Shown piece by piece: positions 10,028-18,584 of a DNA stretch of 64,000 nucleotides. The DNA lies in NCBI GenBank assembly GCA_963705155.1, contig CAVPJC010000017.1, positions 124,001 to 188,000 of the forward strand, written 5' to 3'. Each line of letters starts with the position of its first letter. The first letter of the stretch is position 1. Under the pieces are notes generated by a model that was given only the letters and a program-made list of their open reading frames with translations, was not told where the DNA came from and searched no databases. A program made the translations under genes and the position numbers. The DNA comes from CAVPJC01 sp963705155 (GTDB taxonomy: Bacteria > Chloroflexota > Anaerolineae > Anaerolineales > UBA4823).

Positions 10028-10420
10028 ATGCCAACTTTCCTGTCATCTCGAGCCCGCTCATTTCAATATGCCTTTGCCGGCTGGTGGCATGTCATCCGCA
10101 CCCAGCACAACTCCTGGATCCATGCTGTTATCAGTATTTGCGTGGTAGTTCTCTCAGCCTGGCTGGGGCTCGCCCCGCGCGATTGGGCCGTGATCGTCAT
10201 CGCAATTGCCATGGTATGGACGGCCGAGTTCATCAATACCGCTTTGGAAGCCGTGGTCGATCTGGCCAGCCAGCACCAGCAGCACACCCTGGCCCGGGTG
10301 AGCAAAGACGTGGGCGCAGCGGCAGTGCTCATCGCAGCCTGCAGCTCAATCTTGATCGGCCTGCTGATCCTGGGTCCTCCTTTGTGGGAACGAATCCAGC
10401 TTTTGATGCAAAATTATTAA
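10028..10420 (+). CDS. dgkA: Diacylglycerol/undecaprenol kinase, DgkA family
   Basis: A 130-residue membrane protein with three TM helices. It carries the family signatures EFINTALEAVVDL and SKDVGAAAVLI, which include the acidic residues for metal-ATP binding. Gram-positive members phosphorylate undecaprenol, feeding lipid carrier recycling for wall synthesis; which lipid is used here cannot be told. It starts 20 bases after ybeY and belongs to the same run. Confidence 0.9.
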   Translation: MPTFLSSRARSFQYAFAGWWHVIRTQHNSWIHAVISICVVVLSAWLGLAPRDWAVIVIAIAMVWTAEFINTALEAVVDLASQHQQHTLARVSKDVGAAAVLIAACSSILIGLLILGPPLWERIQLLMQNY

Positions 10421-10461
10421 TTCCTGCCAACTGATCACAGAACTCCCTGTGGAGGCGTCCT

Positions 10462-11325
10462 ATGTCTTCGATTTCATTTCGTTTCGGCACGGTTGGTTCG
10501 CCAATCTCCACCCCTAAAAAACCGGGAGGCAGCGTGGGCGCCGTAATCCATTCGGCGGGCATGGGTCTGCAGGCCCTGGAGCTTGGCTGGGTGCGCTCGG
10601 TGCGGGTTTCTGAAGAGACCTGCGCGGCAATCAAAGAAACCGCCCAGGCGCAAGGTGTCCTGATCAGCGTGCACGCGCCTTATTTTATTAATCTCAACGC
10701 CACTGACGAAGAATGGCCGAATTCGCGCAAGCGTCTGATGGATGCCGCCCATTACGGGGACCTGGCAGGCGCCACCGATATCATCTTCCACCCCGGATCG
10801 TACTTTGAACGCCCACCGGATGAAGTCCTGCCGCTTGCCATCCAGCGCCTGCAGGGCTGCGTGGATGAGCTGCGCAGCGCCGGCAACCCGGTCACACTGC
10901 GGCCCGAGACGATGGGCAAATCGGCCATGCTTGGCTCACTGGATGACACCCTGCAGATGAGCCAGGCAATTGGCGGTGTGACACCGTGCATCGATTTTGC
11001 CCATCTGCATGCCCGTCCGGGGAATGGCTCGATGAACAGTTATGATGAGTGGGCGCACGCCCTGGATGCGTATGGGAAAGCCCTGGGCGCAGAGGCGCTG
11101 CGCAGCCTGCACATCCACCTTTCGGGCATCGAATATGGTGAAAAAGGGGAAAAAGAGCACCTGCCGCTGCAAGAGGCCGATCTTGATTTGCGCGCCCTGT
11201 TCCAGGCGCTGCACGCTTTTGGCTGCGGCGGGCGTATGCTGTGCGAAAGCCCCAAAATGGAAGAAGACGCCATCTACATGCGCCAGGTGTGGAGCGAAGT
11301 CAGCGGGGAAAGCGCCGATTTTTAG
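10462..11325 (+). CDS. nfo: AP endonuclease family 2 (deoxyribonuclease IV-like)
   Basis: A 287-residue TIM-barrel enzyme of base excision repair that cuts 5' of abasic sites using a zinc cluster. Ligands are visible in order: ISVHAPYFINL, IIFHPGSY, LRPETMGK, CIDFAHLHAR, HIHLSGIEYG and LCESPKMEEDA. The start ATG follows GGAGGCGTCCT. It lies 41 bases after dgkA in the same direction and may share the transcript. It could alternatively be a sugar-phosphate isomerase of the same fold, but the His/Glu pattern favours Nfo. Confidence 0.88.
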   Translation: MSSISFRFGTVGSPISTPKKPGGSVGAVIHSAGMGLQALELGWVRSVRVSEETCAAIKETAQAQGVLISVHAPYFINLNATDEEWPNSRKRLMDAAHYGDLAGATDIIFHPGSYFERPPDEVLPLAIQRLQGCVDELRSAGNPVTLRPETMGKSAMLGSLDDTLQMSQAIGGVTPCIDFAHLHARPGNGSMNSYDEWAHALDAYGKALGAEALRSLHIHLSGIEYGEKGEKEHLPLQEADLDLRALFQALHAFGCGGRMLCESPKMEEDAIYMRQVWSEVSGESADF

Positions 11326-11344
11326 AACCGGCGGTATGCCAGGC

Positions 11345-12103
11345 TTATCGCACCTGCTGGAAGTTGACGAACACCAGGTTGTCGTCGCAGCTGTCGAAGG
11401 TTTCGAAATAGATCTTATCCGACATAGGCAGCCCGGCTTGATCGAGGAGCTGCACCCACAGGCTTTGTTTGGAGGCAACCGGCTTATTGCCCAGGTTGAA
11501 CTCGTAGAACCCGGCTGTGCCATAGGCATTGGTCAAACCGGTCAGGCTGAGCAGCTCCACCACAGAGCCGCCCAGCGTGCCGCCGATTTTAACCTGCTGC
11601 CCGGAAACCGGCGCCCCGGAAAGATCGAAGACCTGACCGGCGACGCCCATCCAGTCGCAGCCGGCCTCGGGGTGGAAGGTGAGGCTGGCGGTGCTGACGG
11701 GCGTGCCTTTGCCGACATCAAATGGGAACGATCGGGCTGCAGCACTGCCATCGCCGGTGGGAGTGAATGTCGGTGTGAACAGGCTGAAAGGGGTCTCGGA
11801 GGGCAATGGTGTGGAAGATGGCGCACGCGTGGGAACTTCGGTTGGAGGCTGGGTAGGCTCGGGTGTCCAGGTGGGGGGTAAAAAGCTGCGAGGCGTGACG
11901 GTTGCCGTAGGCATTGAGACAGCCGTGGGAAGCACCGGCGGCTTGAACGGGTTAATGCCGGTTTCCGGGTTGGTGAAGATGATCAGGAAGACGGCAACCA
12001 CACCCACAACCGCAAATAAAACCAGGATGGTGAGTACATTATAGATCAGGTTAGCGAGTTCTTTGCCGTGCGGCGTTTTCTCGTTGTAATCAAAACTGTC
12101 CAT
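11345..12103 (-). CDS. Membrane-anchored protein with Thr/Pro linker and carboxypeptidase-regulatory-like domain
   Basis: 252 residues: a short cytoplasmic N-terminus, one TM helix (about 22-43, LTILVLFAVVGVVAVFLIIF), a Thr/Pro-rich spacer (about 55-110), and an extracytoplasmic beta domain with VAGQVFDLSGAPVSGQQVKI, resembling carboxypeptidase-regulatory-like folds. The ending FVNFQQVR is short of the FIPL-type tail. It lies 25 bases downstream of the PPIase gene, so the two may be co-transcribed. The function is not recognised; a cell-surface structural role is inferred. Confidence 0.7.
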   Translation of the reverse strand: MDSFDYNEKTPHGKELANLIYNVLTILVLFAVVGVVAVFLIIFTNPETGINPFKPPVLPTAVSMPTATVTPRSFLPPTWTPEPTQPPTEVPTRAPSSTPLPSETPFSLFTPTFTPTGDGSAAARSFPFDVGKGTPVSTASLTFHPEAGCDWMGVAGQVFDLSGAPVSGQQVKIGGTLGGSVVELLSLTGLTNAYGTAGFYEFNLGNKPVASKQSLWVQLLDQAGLPMSDKIYFETFDSCDDNLVFVNFQQVR

Positions 12104-12127
12104 GACATCCTCTTCCCATCCAGCCTG

Positions 12128-13045
12128 TTATGGCAACAAGACCTGGAGCTGACTCTGGCTGCGCCGGTTCTGCAGCCAATCTTGCAGGCTGCGCAATTGC
12201 AGGGCCTGGCGGGCCTGCGGGTCGAGCAAGCGCTGGGGATCAATCTCCACCACCTGGAGCAGGTGAAACCCCGCTGCCGTCTGAATGACCGGGCTGGTCT
12301 CACCCGGCTGCAGGCTGAAGGCTGCCTGGTCGAGGCCGGGGTCCAGCAGATAGCCAGACGGGAACCAACCCAGGTCGCCGCCTGAAACAGGATCGTACTG
12401 CACCGCCAGTGTGTTAAAATCCTGCCCTGAAGCAAGCTGCGCCAGGACGGCAGCCGCCTCTTCGGAATTATATAGCAAAATCTGGCGTGCGTGTACCTGT
12501 TCTGCCGTAGCGGGGATGGCGCCGGTGATGTGGTCACGCATCCAGGCTGCGGCTATCGACCGAGCCAGGTGCAAGCGGAAGCTCTCTTCGGTGTAGCCGT
12601 TGGCTGCCATCCAATCCTTCAGGGCCTGTGCGCTTCCCAGGCGGGTCACCAGGCGGTCGTAATGCTCTTGAAGCACGTCTTCGGAGTGAACATACCCCTC
12701 ATTGGCGGCCGCCTGTGCAAGCAGCAGCTCATCGACCAGGCTGTCCAGCACGCGCTGCTGATCACCTGTTGCCAGTTGCGTGCCAACTGCCGCCTGGTAG
12801 CGGGCCAGCTCAGCCTGGTAATCTGCCATCAGAATGGCTTCGCCATTGACGATGGCAACGGCAGGTTCCGGTGTGGGAGAAGGCTGGAAAGGGGTGGGGC
12901 TGGATGGGGGCGCCAGGGTCGGGGATGGCAAGGTGGGCGTGGCATCGCCAACGCTGCGGCTGCAGGCCGGCAGAGCCAGGCCGATCAGGAGGGCCAGGCC
13001 CAGTGCGACCCTGAAACGGATCGGGGCAGGAAAATAAGACATCAT
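12128..13045 (-). CDS. SurA/PrsA-like peptidyl-prolyl isomerase lipoprotein
   Basis: A signal peptide with lipobox LPAC is followed by a Pro/Thr linker, a SurA_N-like helical domain (AIVNGEAILMADYQAELARY), and a parvulin domain (VHARQILLYNSEEAAAVLAQ, GGDLGWFPSG, FHLLQVVEIDP). It would assist folding of exported proteins outside the membrane. Two adjacent ATGs (13045, 13042) are candidate starts. TATAAT at 13053-13058 lies only seven bases upstream of the first, so the mRNA may be leaderless; no ribosome-binding site is seen. The neighbour downstream is also an exported protein. Confidence 0.85.
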   Translation of the reverse strand: MMSYFPAPIRFRVALGLALLIGLALPACSRSVGDATPTLPSPTLAPPSSPTPFQPSPTPEPAVAIVNGEAILMADYQAELARYQAAVGTQLATGDQQRVLDSLVDELLLAQAAANEGYVHSEDVLQEHYDRLVTRLGSAQALKDWMAANGYTEESFRLHLARSIAAAWMRDHITGAIPATAEQVHARQILLYNSEEAAAVLAQLASGQDFNTLAVQYDPVSGGDLGWFPSGYLLDPGLDQAAFSLQPGETSPVIQTAAGFHLLQVVEIDPQRLLDPQARQALQLRSLQDWLQNRRSQSQLQVLLP

Positions 13046-13181
13046 CTGGCAGATTATACCCGTTTTCACAAGCTGTGGCCTGACCTTGCGTTTTTTTATG
13101 GTACGTTTGGCAAAGGTTGGTTACAATTGACAAAAGCCTGTAATCGCTTTAGAACTCACCTGCGGGCGGGGAATTAACCTT

Positions 13182-13877
13182 ATGGATCGCAATACGCTGC
13201 GCGTCATCGTCCGAAAGTTGTTTGCGCTGGTCAGCCGGATCGAAGCCACCGGTTTGGAGAACCTGCCCCCCCAGGGGGGGTACATCCTGGCGACCAATCA
13301 CCTGGGGCGTTTGGATGCAGCGCTGGTATTTGCGCTGGTAGACCGCGATGACCTGACCGCATTGGTGGCTGATAAATACAAGAACAGGTTCTTCTTCCAC
13401 TGGTTGGTGACCACCGTGAAGGGCATCTGGATCAACCGGGAAGATTTCGATATTCGCGCCTTGCGTGAGGCACGCGCTTTTTTACAGGGAGGCGGGGTTC
13501 TGGGAATTGCCCCGGAAGGCACGCGCAGCCTGACCGGAGCGCTGACCACCGCCAAAACCGGCGCGGCCTACCTGGCGGATAAGGCCGGGGTCGAAGTGAT
13601 CCCGGTGGCAATCACCGGCACCGAGCGGGCCGTACACTCCTGGCTGCGCCTGCGCCGCCCGCGCATCAGCATTCGGGTTGGATTGCCGTTCAGGCTGCCG
13701 CCGGTGGGCCGCAGCGAGCGAGACGCCGCCCTGCAGCGCCACATCGACGAGATCATGTGCCGCATCGCGGCGATGCTGCCGCCGGCCTATCGGGGCATTT
13801 ACGCCGACCACCCGCGCCTGCAGGAGCTCTTAAGTGACACAGGTGAACAGGTTGAGACCCAACAGATACCCGGTTAA
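13182..13877 (+). CDS. plsC: 1-acyl-sn-glycerol-3-phosphate acyltransferase family
   Basis: 231 residues with the acyltransferase block I motif NHLGRLD (H-x4-D) near residue 47, and block III APEGTRS near residue 110, typical of PlsC. It transfers an acyl chain to lysophosphatidic acid at the membrane face in phospholipid synthesis; the exact acceptor is inferred. No strong hydrophobic N-terminal helix is present. It lies 20 bases before the GAF gene and is probably in its transcript. Confidence 0.88.
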   Translation: MDRNTLRVIVRKLFALVSRIEATGLENLPPQGGYILATNHLGRLDAALVFALVDRDDLTALVADKYKNRFFFHWLVTTVKGIWINREDFDIRALREARAFLQGGGVLGIAPEGTRSLTGALTTAKTGAAYLADKAGVEVIPVAITGTERAVHSWLRLRRPRISIRVGLPFRLPPVGRSERDAALQRHIDEIMCRIAAMLPPAYRGIYADHPRLQELLSDTGEQVETQQIPG

Positions 13878-13896
13878 CTATCCAGGAAGGTGAACC

Positions 13897-14544
13897 ATGT
13901 CAATCAGCCCAGATGCCGCCATCCGCACCATGCAGCAAGACAACGCCCGACTGAAGGACGAGAATGCTTCCCTGCGCGAAGAGCTGCAGCGCCTGCAGCA
14001 GGCGCTGCGCGCCCTGAGCAATATTCAGCAGCGGCTGGAGACGATCTCACCGGAAACCAACGCCATCGCGTTGATCAACAGCCTGCTGGAAGCGGCCCTG
14101 GAGGCGGTGGATTCAGAAGACGGTTCTCTGCAGTTGTTGGATGAAGAAAAGGGTGAGCTGGTGTTTGTGGATGTGCATGGGGCCAGCCGGGAGGCGCTGC
14201 TCGGTTTCCGCATGCCGGCTTCGCAGGGGATTGCCGGGTGGGTGGCAACTCACCGCCAGCCCGAGCTGGTGGCCGATGTGCGCCAGGAGCCGCGCTTTTC
14301 GCCGCTGGTGGATCAATCCACGGGGTTCCGCACGGTTTCGCTGATGTGCGTGCCGCTCACCGATGGGCCGCGCACTCTGGGTGTGATCGAGGTGGTTAAT
14401 TCGCGCAGCGGGATTCCCTTTACGCAAAAGGACCTGGAACTGCTCCTGGTGGCCGCGCAGCTGGCCAGCCTGGCGCTGGTGCGAGCCGAGGGAAGGGCGG
14501 CTGAAGCCGCGCCTGACGATGTTGACTCTCAGCCGGGAGCGTGA
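13897..14544 (+). CDS. GAF domain protein with N-terminal coiled coil
   Basis: 215 residues. Residues 10-50 form a Leu/Gln-rich coiled coil (LKDENASLREELQRLQQALR). A single GAF domain follows (LLEAALEAVDSEDGSLQLLD, GIAGWVATHRQPELVADVRQ, LMCVPLTDGPRTLGVIEVVN). No output domain is attached. GAF domains bind small ligands or mediate dimers; ligand and partner are unknown. The coding end contains the promoter of the following tRNA gene. Confidence 0.85.
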   Translation: MSISPDAAIRTMQQDNARLKDENASLREELQRLQQALRALSNIQQRLETISPETNAIALINSLLEAALEAVDSEDGSLQLLDEEKGELVFVDVHGASREALLGFRMPASQGIAGWVATHRQPELVADVRQEPRFSPLVDQSTGFRTVSLMCVPLTDGPRTLGVIEVVNSRSGIPFTQKDLELLLVAAQLASLALVRAEGRAAEAAPDDVDSQPGA

Positions 14545-14550
14545 TAGAAT
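14522..14550 (+). promoter_or_regulatory. Promoter of tRNA-Lys
   Basis: TTGACT (14522-14527) and TAGAAT (14545-14550) are spaced by 17 bases. The element overlaps the end of the GAF gene and starts transcription about 12 bases before the tRNA. Confidence 0.8.
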
Positions 14551-14569
14551 GCACTCCGCTGAAAATGAC

Positions 14570-14641
14570 GGGCGTGTAGCTCAATGGTAGAGCAGTGGCC
14601 TTTTAAGCCATTGGTTGAAGGTTCGAGCCCTTCCACGCTCA
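14570..14641 (+). tRNA. tRNA-Lys (anticodon TTT)
   Basis: A full cloverleaf: acceptor GGGCGTG/CACGCTC, D arm GCTC/GAGC, anticodon stem GTGGC/GCCAT with loop CTTTTAA, T arm GAAGG-TTCGAGC-CCTTC. CCA is not encoded. Confidence 0.97.
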
Positions 14642-14642
14642 T

Positions 14643-14673
14643 AAACCCCCATGACTGGGGGAGGTTTTTTTAA
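14643..14673 (+). terminator. Terminator after tRNA-Lys
   Basis: CCCCC-ATGACT-GGGGG stem flanked by AAA and a run of seven T residues, directly after the tRNA. Confidence 0.85.
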
Positions 14674-14709
14674 TTATGGCACCCATCGCCTGATCCAATC
14701 AGTGAAAAA

Positions 14710-15945
14710 TTATCGTTTCCATTGATGAGGGGGCAATAAAAGTCCAGGCGCCCCGTGATCCGAGCGAATGGTCAGCGGATAAGCCATATAGTGATAATCA
14801 TAGGCGTATAACCAGTCTTTCGTATACACACCTACCGTAAAAGTATAGACTCCGGCATGCAAATCTAATCGATCAATTTCAAGCGAAATGTGCTGCTCTC
14901 CCGGGGGAAGTCCAGGTTCTGATGCATTCAACTGAAAACTGGTTTCGAAAACCGTCTGTTCATCATGGGTCATGAGCGTGACTACAAGAAAGGGTGTTTC
15001 AATCACCTGGGAACAGCTCAGGGAGACATCAACATTCAGCGGTTCCCCACTTTCCATTTCAGCAAGAACTTTTCCGCCACGATCCAAAAGACGAACATCG
15101 GTAATTTCCATTTCCATCGAGCCGATGCGGTTCTCGTTAATGCGCAGCTCCGTGCCCATGGTTGTATGTAATACTGGCCATTCGCGGGGCGTGCGCCGTT
15201 CCGTCTCGTTTTTCCCTTCTCCCTGGTATTGATCGGCGATATGCCTGGCAGGTCCATAAGCCACCAGCCTGCCTCCGCGCAGCCACATGGCATCATCGCA
15301 TTGTTCGCCGATTAAAGCCGGATCATGTGATACCAACAGGATGGTACAGCCACTGGCTTTAATATGATCTATCCGCTGCATGCACTTTCTCTGGAAGGCA
15401 ATATCACCCACAGAGAGCGCCTCATCGATCAGTAATATGTCGGGGTAAACATGTACGGCAATGGCGAACCCCAGGCGCATCTGCATTCCGGTCGAATAAG
15501 TACGTAGTGGACTGTCAACGAATTCTTCCAGCTCGGCAAATTCAATAATCGTATCGAAGCGCTCAGCGACCTCGCTGCGCGTCAGACCTGAGATGATGCC
15601 GTTGATATAAACATTCTCCCTGCCGGTGAGGTCGGGATGAAAACCCGCTCCGAGATCGAGTAACCCGCCAATGCGGCCCCGGGTTTCCAGGCGGCCTTCA
15701 TCGGGCAGGCCCACCCCCCCGATCAGGCGCAGCAGCGTTGATTTGCCGGCGCCGTTCGACCCCAGCACACCCACCATCTTGCCCGGTTCAATCGAAAAGC
15801 TTACATCGCGCAAGGCCCAAAAGTACTCAACCGGTTTCAGCCCGCGCATACCATGCAGGATCGCGTCCTGGAGCGTGAAAGGTCGATCTGCCGGGTAGCG
15901 ATGAAATTTCTTGGACAGGTTATGGACGTGGATGGTTCCACCCAT
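14710..15945 (-). CDS. ABC exporter ATPase, Wzt type with C-terminal glycan-recognition domain
   Basis: About 411 residues from ATG 15945 (MGGTIHVHNLSKKFHRYP). That start is one base after the permease stop and fits the ATPase N-terminus better than upstream ATGs. Walker A is GSNGAGKST, the signature STGMQMRLGFAIAV, Walker B ILLIDEALSVGD. The C-terminal 150 residues form a beta domain like the Wzt carbohydrate-binding domain (VDVSLSCSQVIETPFLVVTL), which reads the finished glycan end. With the permease it exports lipid-linked polysaccharide across the inner membrane. It is the last gene of the glycan operon. Confidence 0.92.
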   Translation of the reverse strand: MGGTIHVHNLSKKFHRYPADRPFTLQDAILHGMRGLKPVEYFWALRDVSFSIEPGKMVGVLGSNGAGKSTLLRLIGGVGLPDEGRLETRGRIGGLLDLGAGFHPDLTGRENVYINGIISGLTRSEVAERFDTIIEFAELEEFVDSPLRTYSTGMQMRLGFAIAVHVYPDILLIDEALSVGDIAFQRKCMQRIDHIKASGCTILLVSHDPALIGEQCDDAMWLRGGRLVAYGPARHIADQYQGEGKNETERRTPREWPVLHTTMGTELRINENRIGSMEMEITDVRLLDRGGKVLAEMESGEPLNVDVSLSCSQVIETPFLVVTLMTHDEQTVFETSFQLNASEPGLPPGEQHISLEIDRLDLHAGVYTFTVGVYTKDWLYAYDYHYMAYPLTIRSDHGAPGLLLPPHQWKR

Positions 15946-15946
15946 A

Positions 15947-16753
15947 TTAGAGCTCCTCCACGAAGTGGGTGCTGGCTTTTTTGAAGATCCGGTAGCTGAA
16001 GAATAGTACAACCGTGGAGATCAGACCCAGCCAGGCCAGGGGAGCCGCGGGTGGAAATTCGCCCTGGATCAGGATATGGCGGAAATTCTCGATAAACACA
16101 AACATTGGGTTGAGGTCGTAAAAGGCCTTGTACTGGGAGGGTATGGCGCTGGCATCGTAAAAAACCGGTGTTACATAAAATCCCAGCAGCAGAACAATCC
16201 CCAGTAAATACTGGGTATCGCGAAAAGTCACGTGGAAAGTCGCCGCCAGGTAGGCCAGGCTCAAGGTAAAAATAAACTGCAGGGCGATCAAGACCGGCAG
16301 CACAACGATTGCGGCACTCGGCAGGATGCCATTCAAAGCCAGGAATACGAGCAGAACGGGCAGCGCCAGGATAAAATGCACCATCTGGCTGGTTATGCTC
16401 ACAATCGGCAGGACGGCGACCGGAAAACCCGGTATCCGTACCAGATCTCGGTTCCCGACAATGGCATCGGTCGATTGGTAAAGTGAAGCATTGAACCAGT
16501 TCCAGACAAGCAGGCCGCTGAATAAAAAGGATGAGTAGTTGGCGATATTCAGCGGCAGGACACGGCTGAATACGAAGCTAAAAACCAGCATCTGAGCCAA
16601 TGGATTGAGCAGAGACCAGGCAAAACCAAGCGTTGAACGTTTGTAGCGCAGTTTCATATCACGCGCCACCAGCACGCTCAGCAGGTCGAGCAGATAGGTG
16701 AAACTTTTCGTGAAACTTGCCGTTGGAAGGCTGGTGCTCGTGATCTTTGCCAA
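15947..16753 (-). CDS. ABC-2 type polysaccharide permease, Wzm type
   Basis: 268 residues with about six TM helices (LLNPLAQMLVFSFVFSRVLP, FSGLLVWNWFNASLYQSTDA, VPVLIALQFIFTLSLAY). The order and Asn/Trp-rich TM2 are typical of Wzm/TagG permeases. It forms the membrane channel used by the ATPase encoded one base downstream. A glycan of the preceding transferases is the expected cargo. Complete and intact. Confidence 0.92.
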   Translation of the reverse strand: MAKITSTSLPTASFTKSFTYLLDLLSVLVARDMKLRYKRSTLGFAWSLLNPLAQMLVFSFVFSRVLPLNIANYSSFLFSGLLVWNWFNASLYQSTDAIVGNRDLVRIPGFPVAVLPIVSITSQMVHFILALPVLLVFLALNGILPSAAIVVLPVLIALQFIFTLSLAYLAATFHVTFRDTQYLLGIVLLLGFYVTPVFYDASAIPSQYKAFYDLNPMFVFIENFRHILIQGEFPPAAPLAWLGLISTVVLFFSYRIFKKASTHFVEEL

Positions 16754-16799
16754 TGATTTTTAATCCTACACACTTTTTGTCATAACTTCGATAAACCCG

Positions 16800-18566
16800 T
16801 CATGCCACTTTCCTGACGAAATCGGTAAAATGCTGGGAACCGTCGACTTCGATGCGCGGCAGCTCGAGCAGCCCATCCCACAGGCTGCTGCGTCCCGTCC
16901 GGCAGGTGAAACCGTAGACATAGCCACAGCCACCGGCAATATGGCGTACAACCGGGTCTTCGGCGCCGAAAGGATATGCGACTGAATGCACCGGTTTCTG
17001 CAGGCCGCGTTGCAGGAGCATGCGTGAACGGACGGCCTCGAGGACCGCATCCCGGGGGGAGATGGCAGTCAGCATGGGGTGGGTGGCGGTGTGGGAGCCG
17101 AACTGAATGCCGTTTTTACTCAAGAATTGGATTTCATCCCATCCCATCAAGGGCACCTGCTCATCAAAACGATGATCCCAACGATTGCTGCCTCCAATTT
17201 CATCTGTCACCAGAAACACCAGGGCTGAAAAATCAAATTTCTTCAACACCGGCCAGGCGTAATCGTAGAAATCCCGGTAGCCGTCATCGAAAGTCAGCAG
17301 GACGGCCCGCCCGGGCAGCGGTTTATGCTCGCGCATGGCGGCATGCCATGTTTCGATGGTAATACTGTAATGACCGGTGTCATGCAAATAGCGCATCTGC
17401 TCTTCAAACTGTTCAGGAGTGACACGATATCGAGATAAGGCCTGCGATCCCGAGGGTGAAACCCGGTGATACATCAAAATCGGCAACTGCCCCGTGACAA
17501 CCTCCTGATTCGATTTGTCGATTTCAGGTTTGCCGCCCTGCCACAAAACCTGGGCATCTGCTCCAGGTGGAGGAGGTGCAGGCTGGCGATCCAATCGGTC
17601 AATCTGAGGACGCCGGAAATTCAACCATGCCCAGCCTCTGCCGATGCGCTTGAAGAGCTGGATGCGGTAGAGGGGTGTGCGAATTTCTTTGACCAGGCGA
17701 AGTTGATTTACGGCGCCGAACACGTCACTGATCGTCTTTGCGCCAAAGGGATGATCCCAATTGAAACCTGCCTTATCAGGCTCATCCACCACCAGATGAG
17801 CGTGAGCCATTAATAAATATCCACCCGGCAGCAAAGCCTCGGTCAACTTATGTGCGATGACCTGCAGGTCAGAGCGGCTGCCAATATAGTACAAAACTTC
17901 GCTGCAAACGATCAGATTGTAACGCCCCGGGATTGGATTGCGGGCAAAGTCAAGCGCCAGATAGGTGATGTTTTGATGAGCAGCGCAGCGCTGGGCTGCC
18001 CTCTCGATGGCTACATGCGAGATATCCGCCGCCACCAGGCGCTCCACCCGTCCAGCCAGTTGGACGGTGAAATGACCCTCCGCGCATGCCAGCTCAAGCG
18101 CAGACGGAATGGGTTCTTTCGGCAGCAAAGATAGGGTTTGTTCGTACTTGATTTGTTCGTATGGACTTGTGTACAACCAGGGATCGGGCTGCGTCGCGAA
18201 AAGTCCCTCGAATACATCCCGCCCATACTGCCAAACAGATTCCCTGTATCCTGTTTCCAACCCTTTATCAAGGTCCGGTTGGGTTCGTTTGCTGGCTGTT
18301 TTTTGCATCAGGTCAGGAAGGTAAACGGTTGGAACGGCCGGTTTAGTGCTGGCTCCAATTGTGATCGTTCTTTCTCCCATTGCAGAGAACGTCTCCGTCA
18401 ACTCCTGGCGAAGCCCGGCAGGAAAGAGAACACGGCGGGAAGCGCTGCTGTCGATTTCAATCTCACCCCGCATGGGAATAACTACGGCCTGATCAAACAA
18501 CTCCAGGACGATTGATGCGGCGTACTGCCAACCATCCAGTAACGGCGCATCTGCTGCCAGGCCCAA
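16800..18566 (-). CDS. Methyltransferase-polysaccharide deacetylase fusion (possible C-terminal half of the GT2 protein upstream)
   Basis: 588 residues. A SAM methyltransferase (about 145-290; ALELACAEGHFTVQLAGRVE, IVCSEVLYYIG) precedes a NodB-type deacetylase (about 365-585; PILMYHRVS, LLTFDDGYRDF, FGSHTATHP, VAYPFGAEDP). It is expected to modify sugars of the exported glycan. The only initiation codon near the front is TTG 18566 with no clear ribosome site. The frame is the same as that of the GT2 gene upstream, separated only by a TAA at 18585-18587 and seven sense codons, and the first 100 residues resemble repeats in the tail of that protein. The two may be one gene split by a stop. No ATG supports an independent start. 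Confidence 0.85.
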   Translation of the reverse strand: MGLAADAPLLDGWQYAASIVLELFDQAVVIPMRGEIEIDSSASRRVLFPAGLRQELTETFSAMGERTITIGASTKPAVPTVYLPDLMQKTASKRTQPDLDKGLETGYRESVWQYGRDVFEGLFATQPDPWLYTSPYEQIKYEQTLSLLPKEPIPSALELACAEGHFTVQLAGRVERLVAADISHVAIERAAQRCAAHQNITYLALDFARNPIPGRYNLIVCSEVLYYIGSRSDLQVIAHKLTEALLPGGYLLMAHAHLVVDEPDKAGFNWDHPFGAKTISDVFGAVNQLRLVKEIRTPLYRIQLFKRIGRGWAWLNFRRPQIDRLDRQPAPPPPGADAQVLWQGGKPEIDKSNQEVVTGQLPILMYHRVSPSGSQALSRYRVTPEQFEEQMRYLHDTGHYSITIETWHAAMREHKPLPGRAVLLTFDDGYRDFYDYAWPVLKKFDFSALVFLVTDEIGGSNRWDHRFDEQVPLMGWDEIQFLSKNGIQFGSHTATHPMLTAISPRDAVLEAVRSRMLLQRGLQKPVHSVAYPFGAEDPVVRHIAGGCGYVYGFTCRTGRSSLWDGLLELPRIEVDGSQHFTDFVRKVA

Positions 18567-18584
18567 CGCCAGAGCTTTGGAAAG

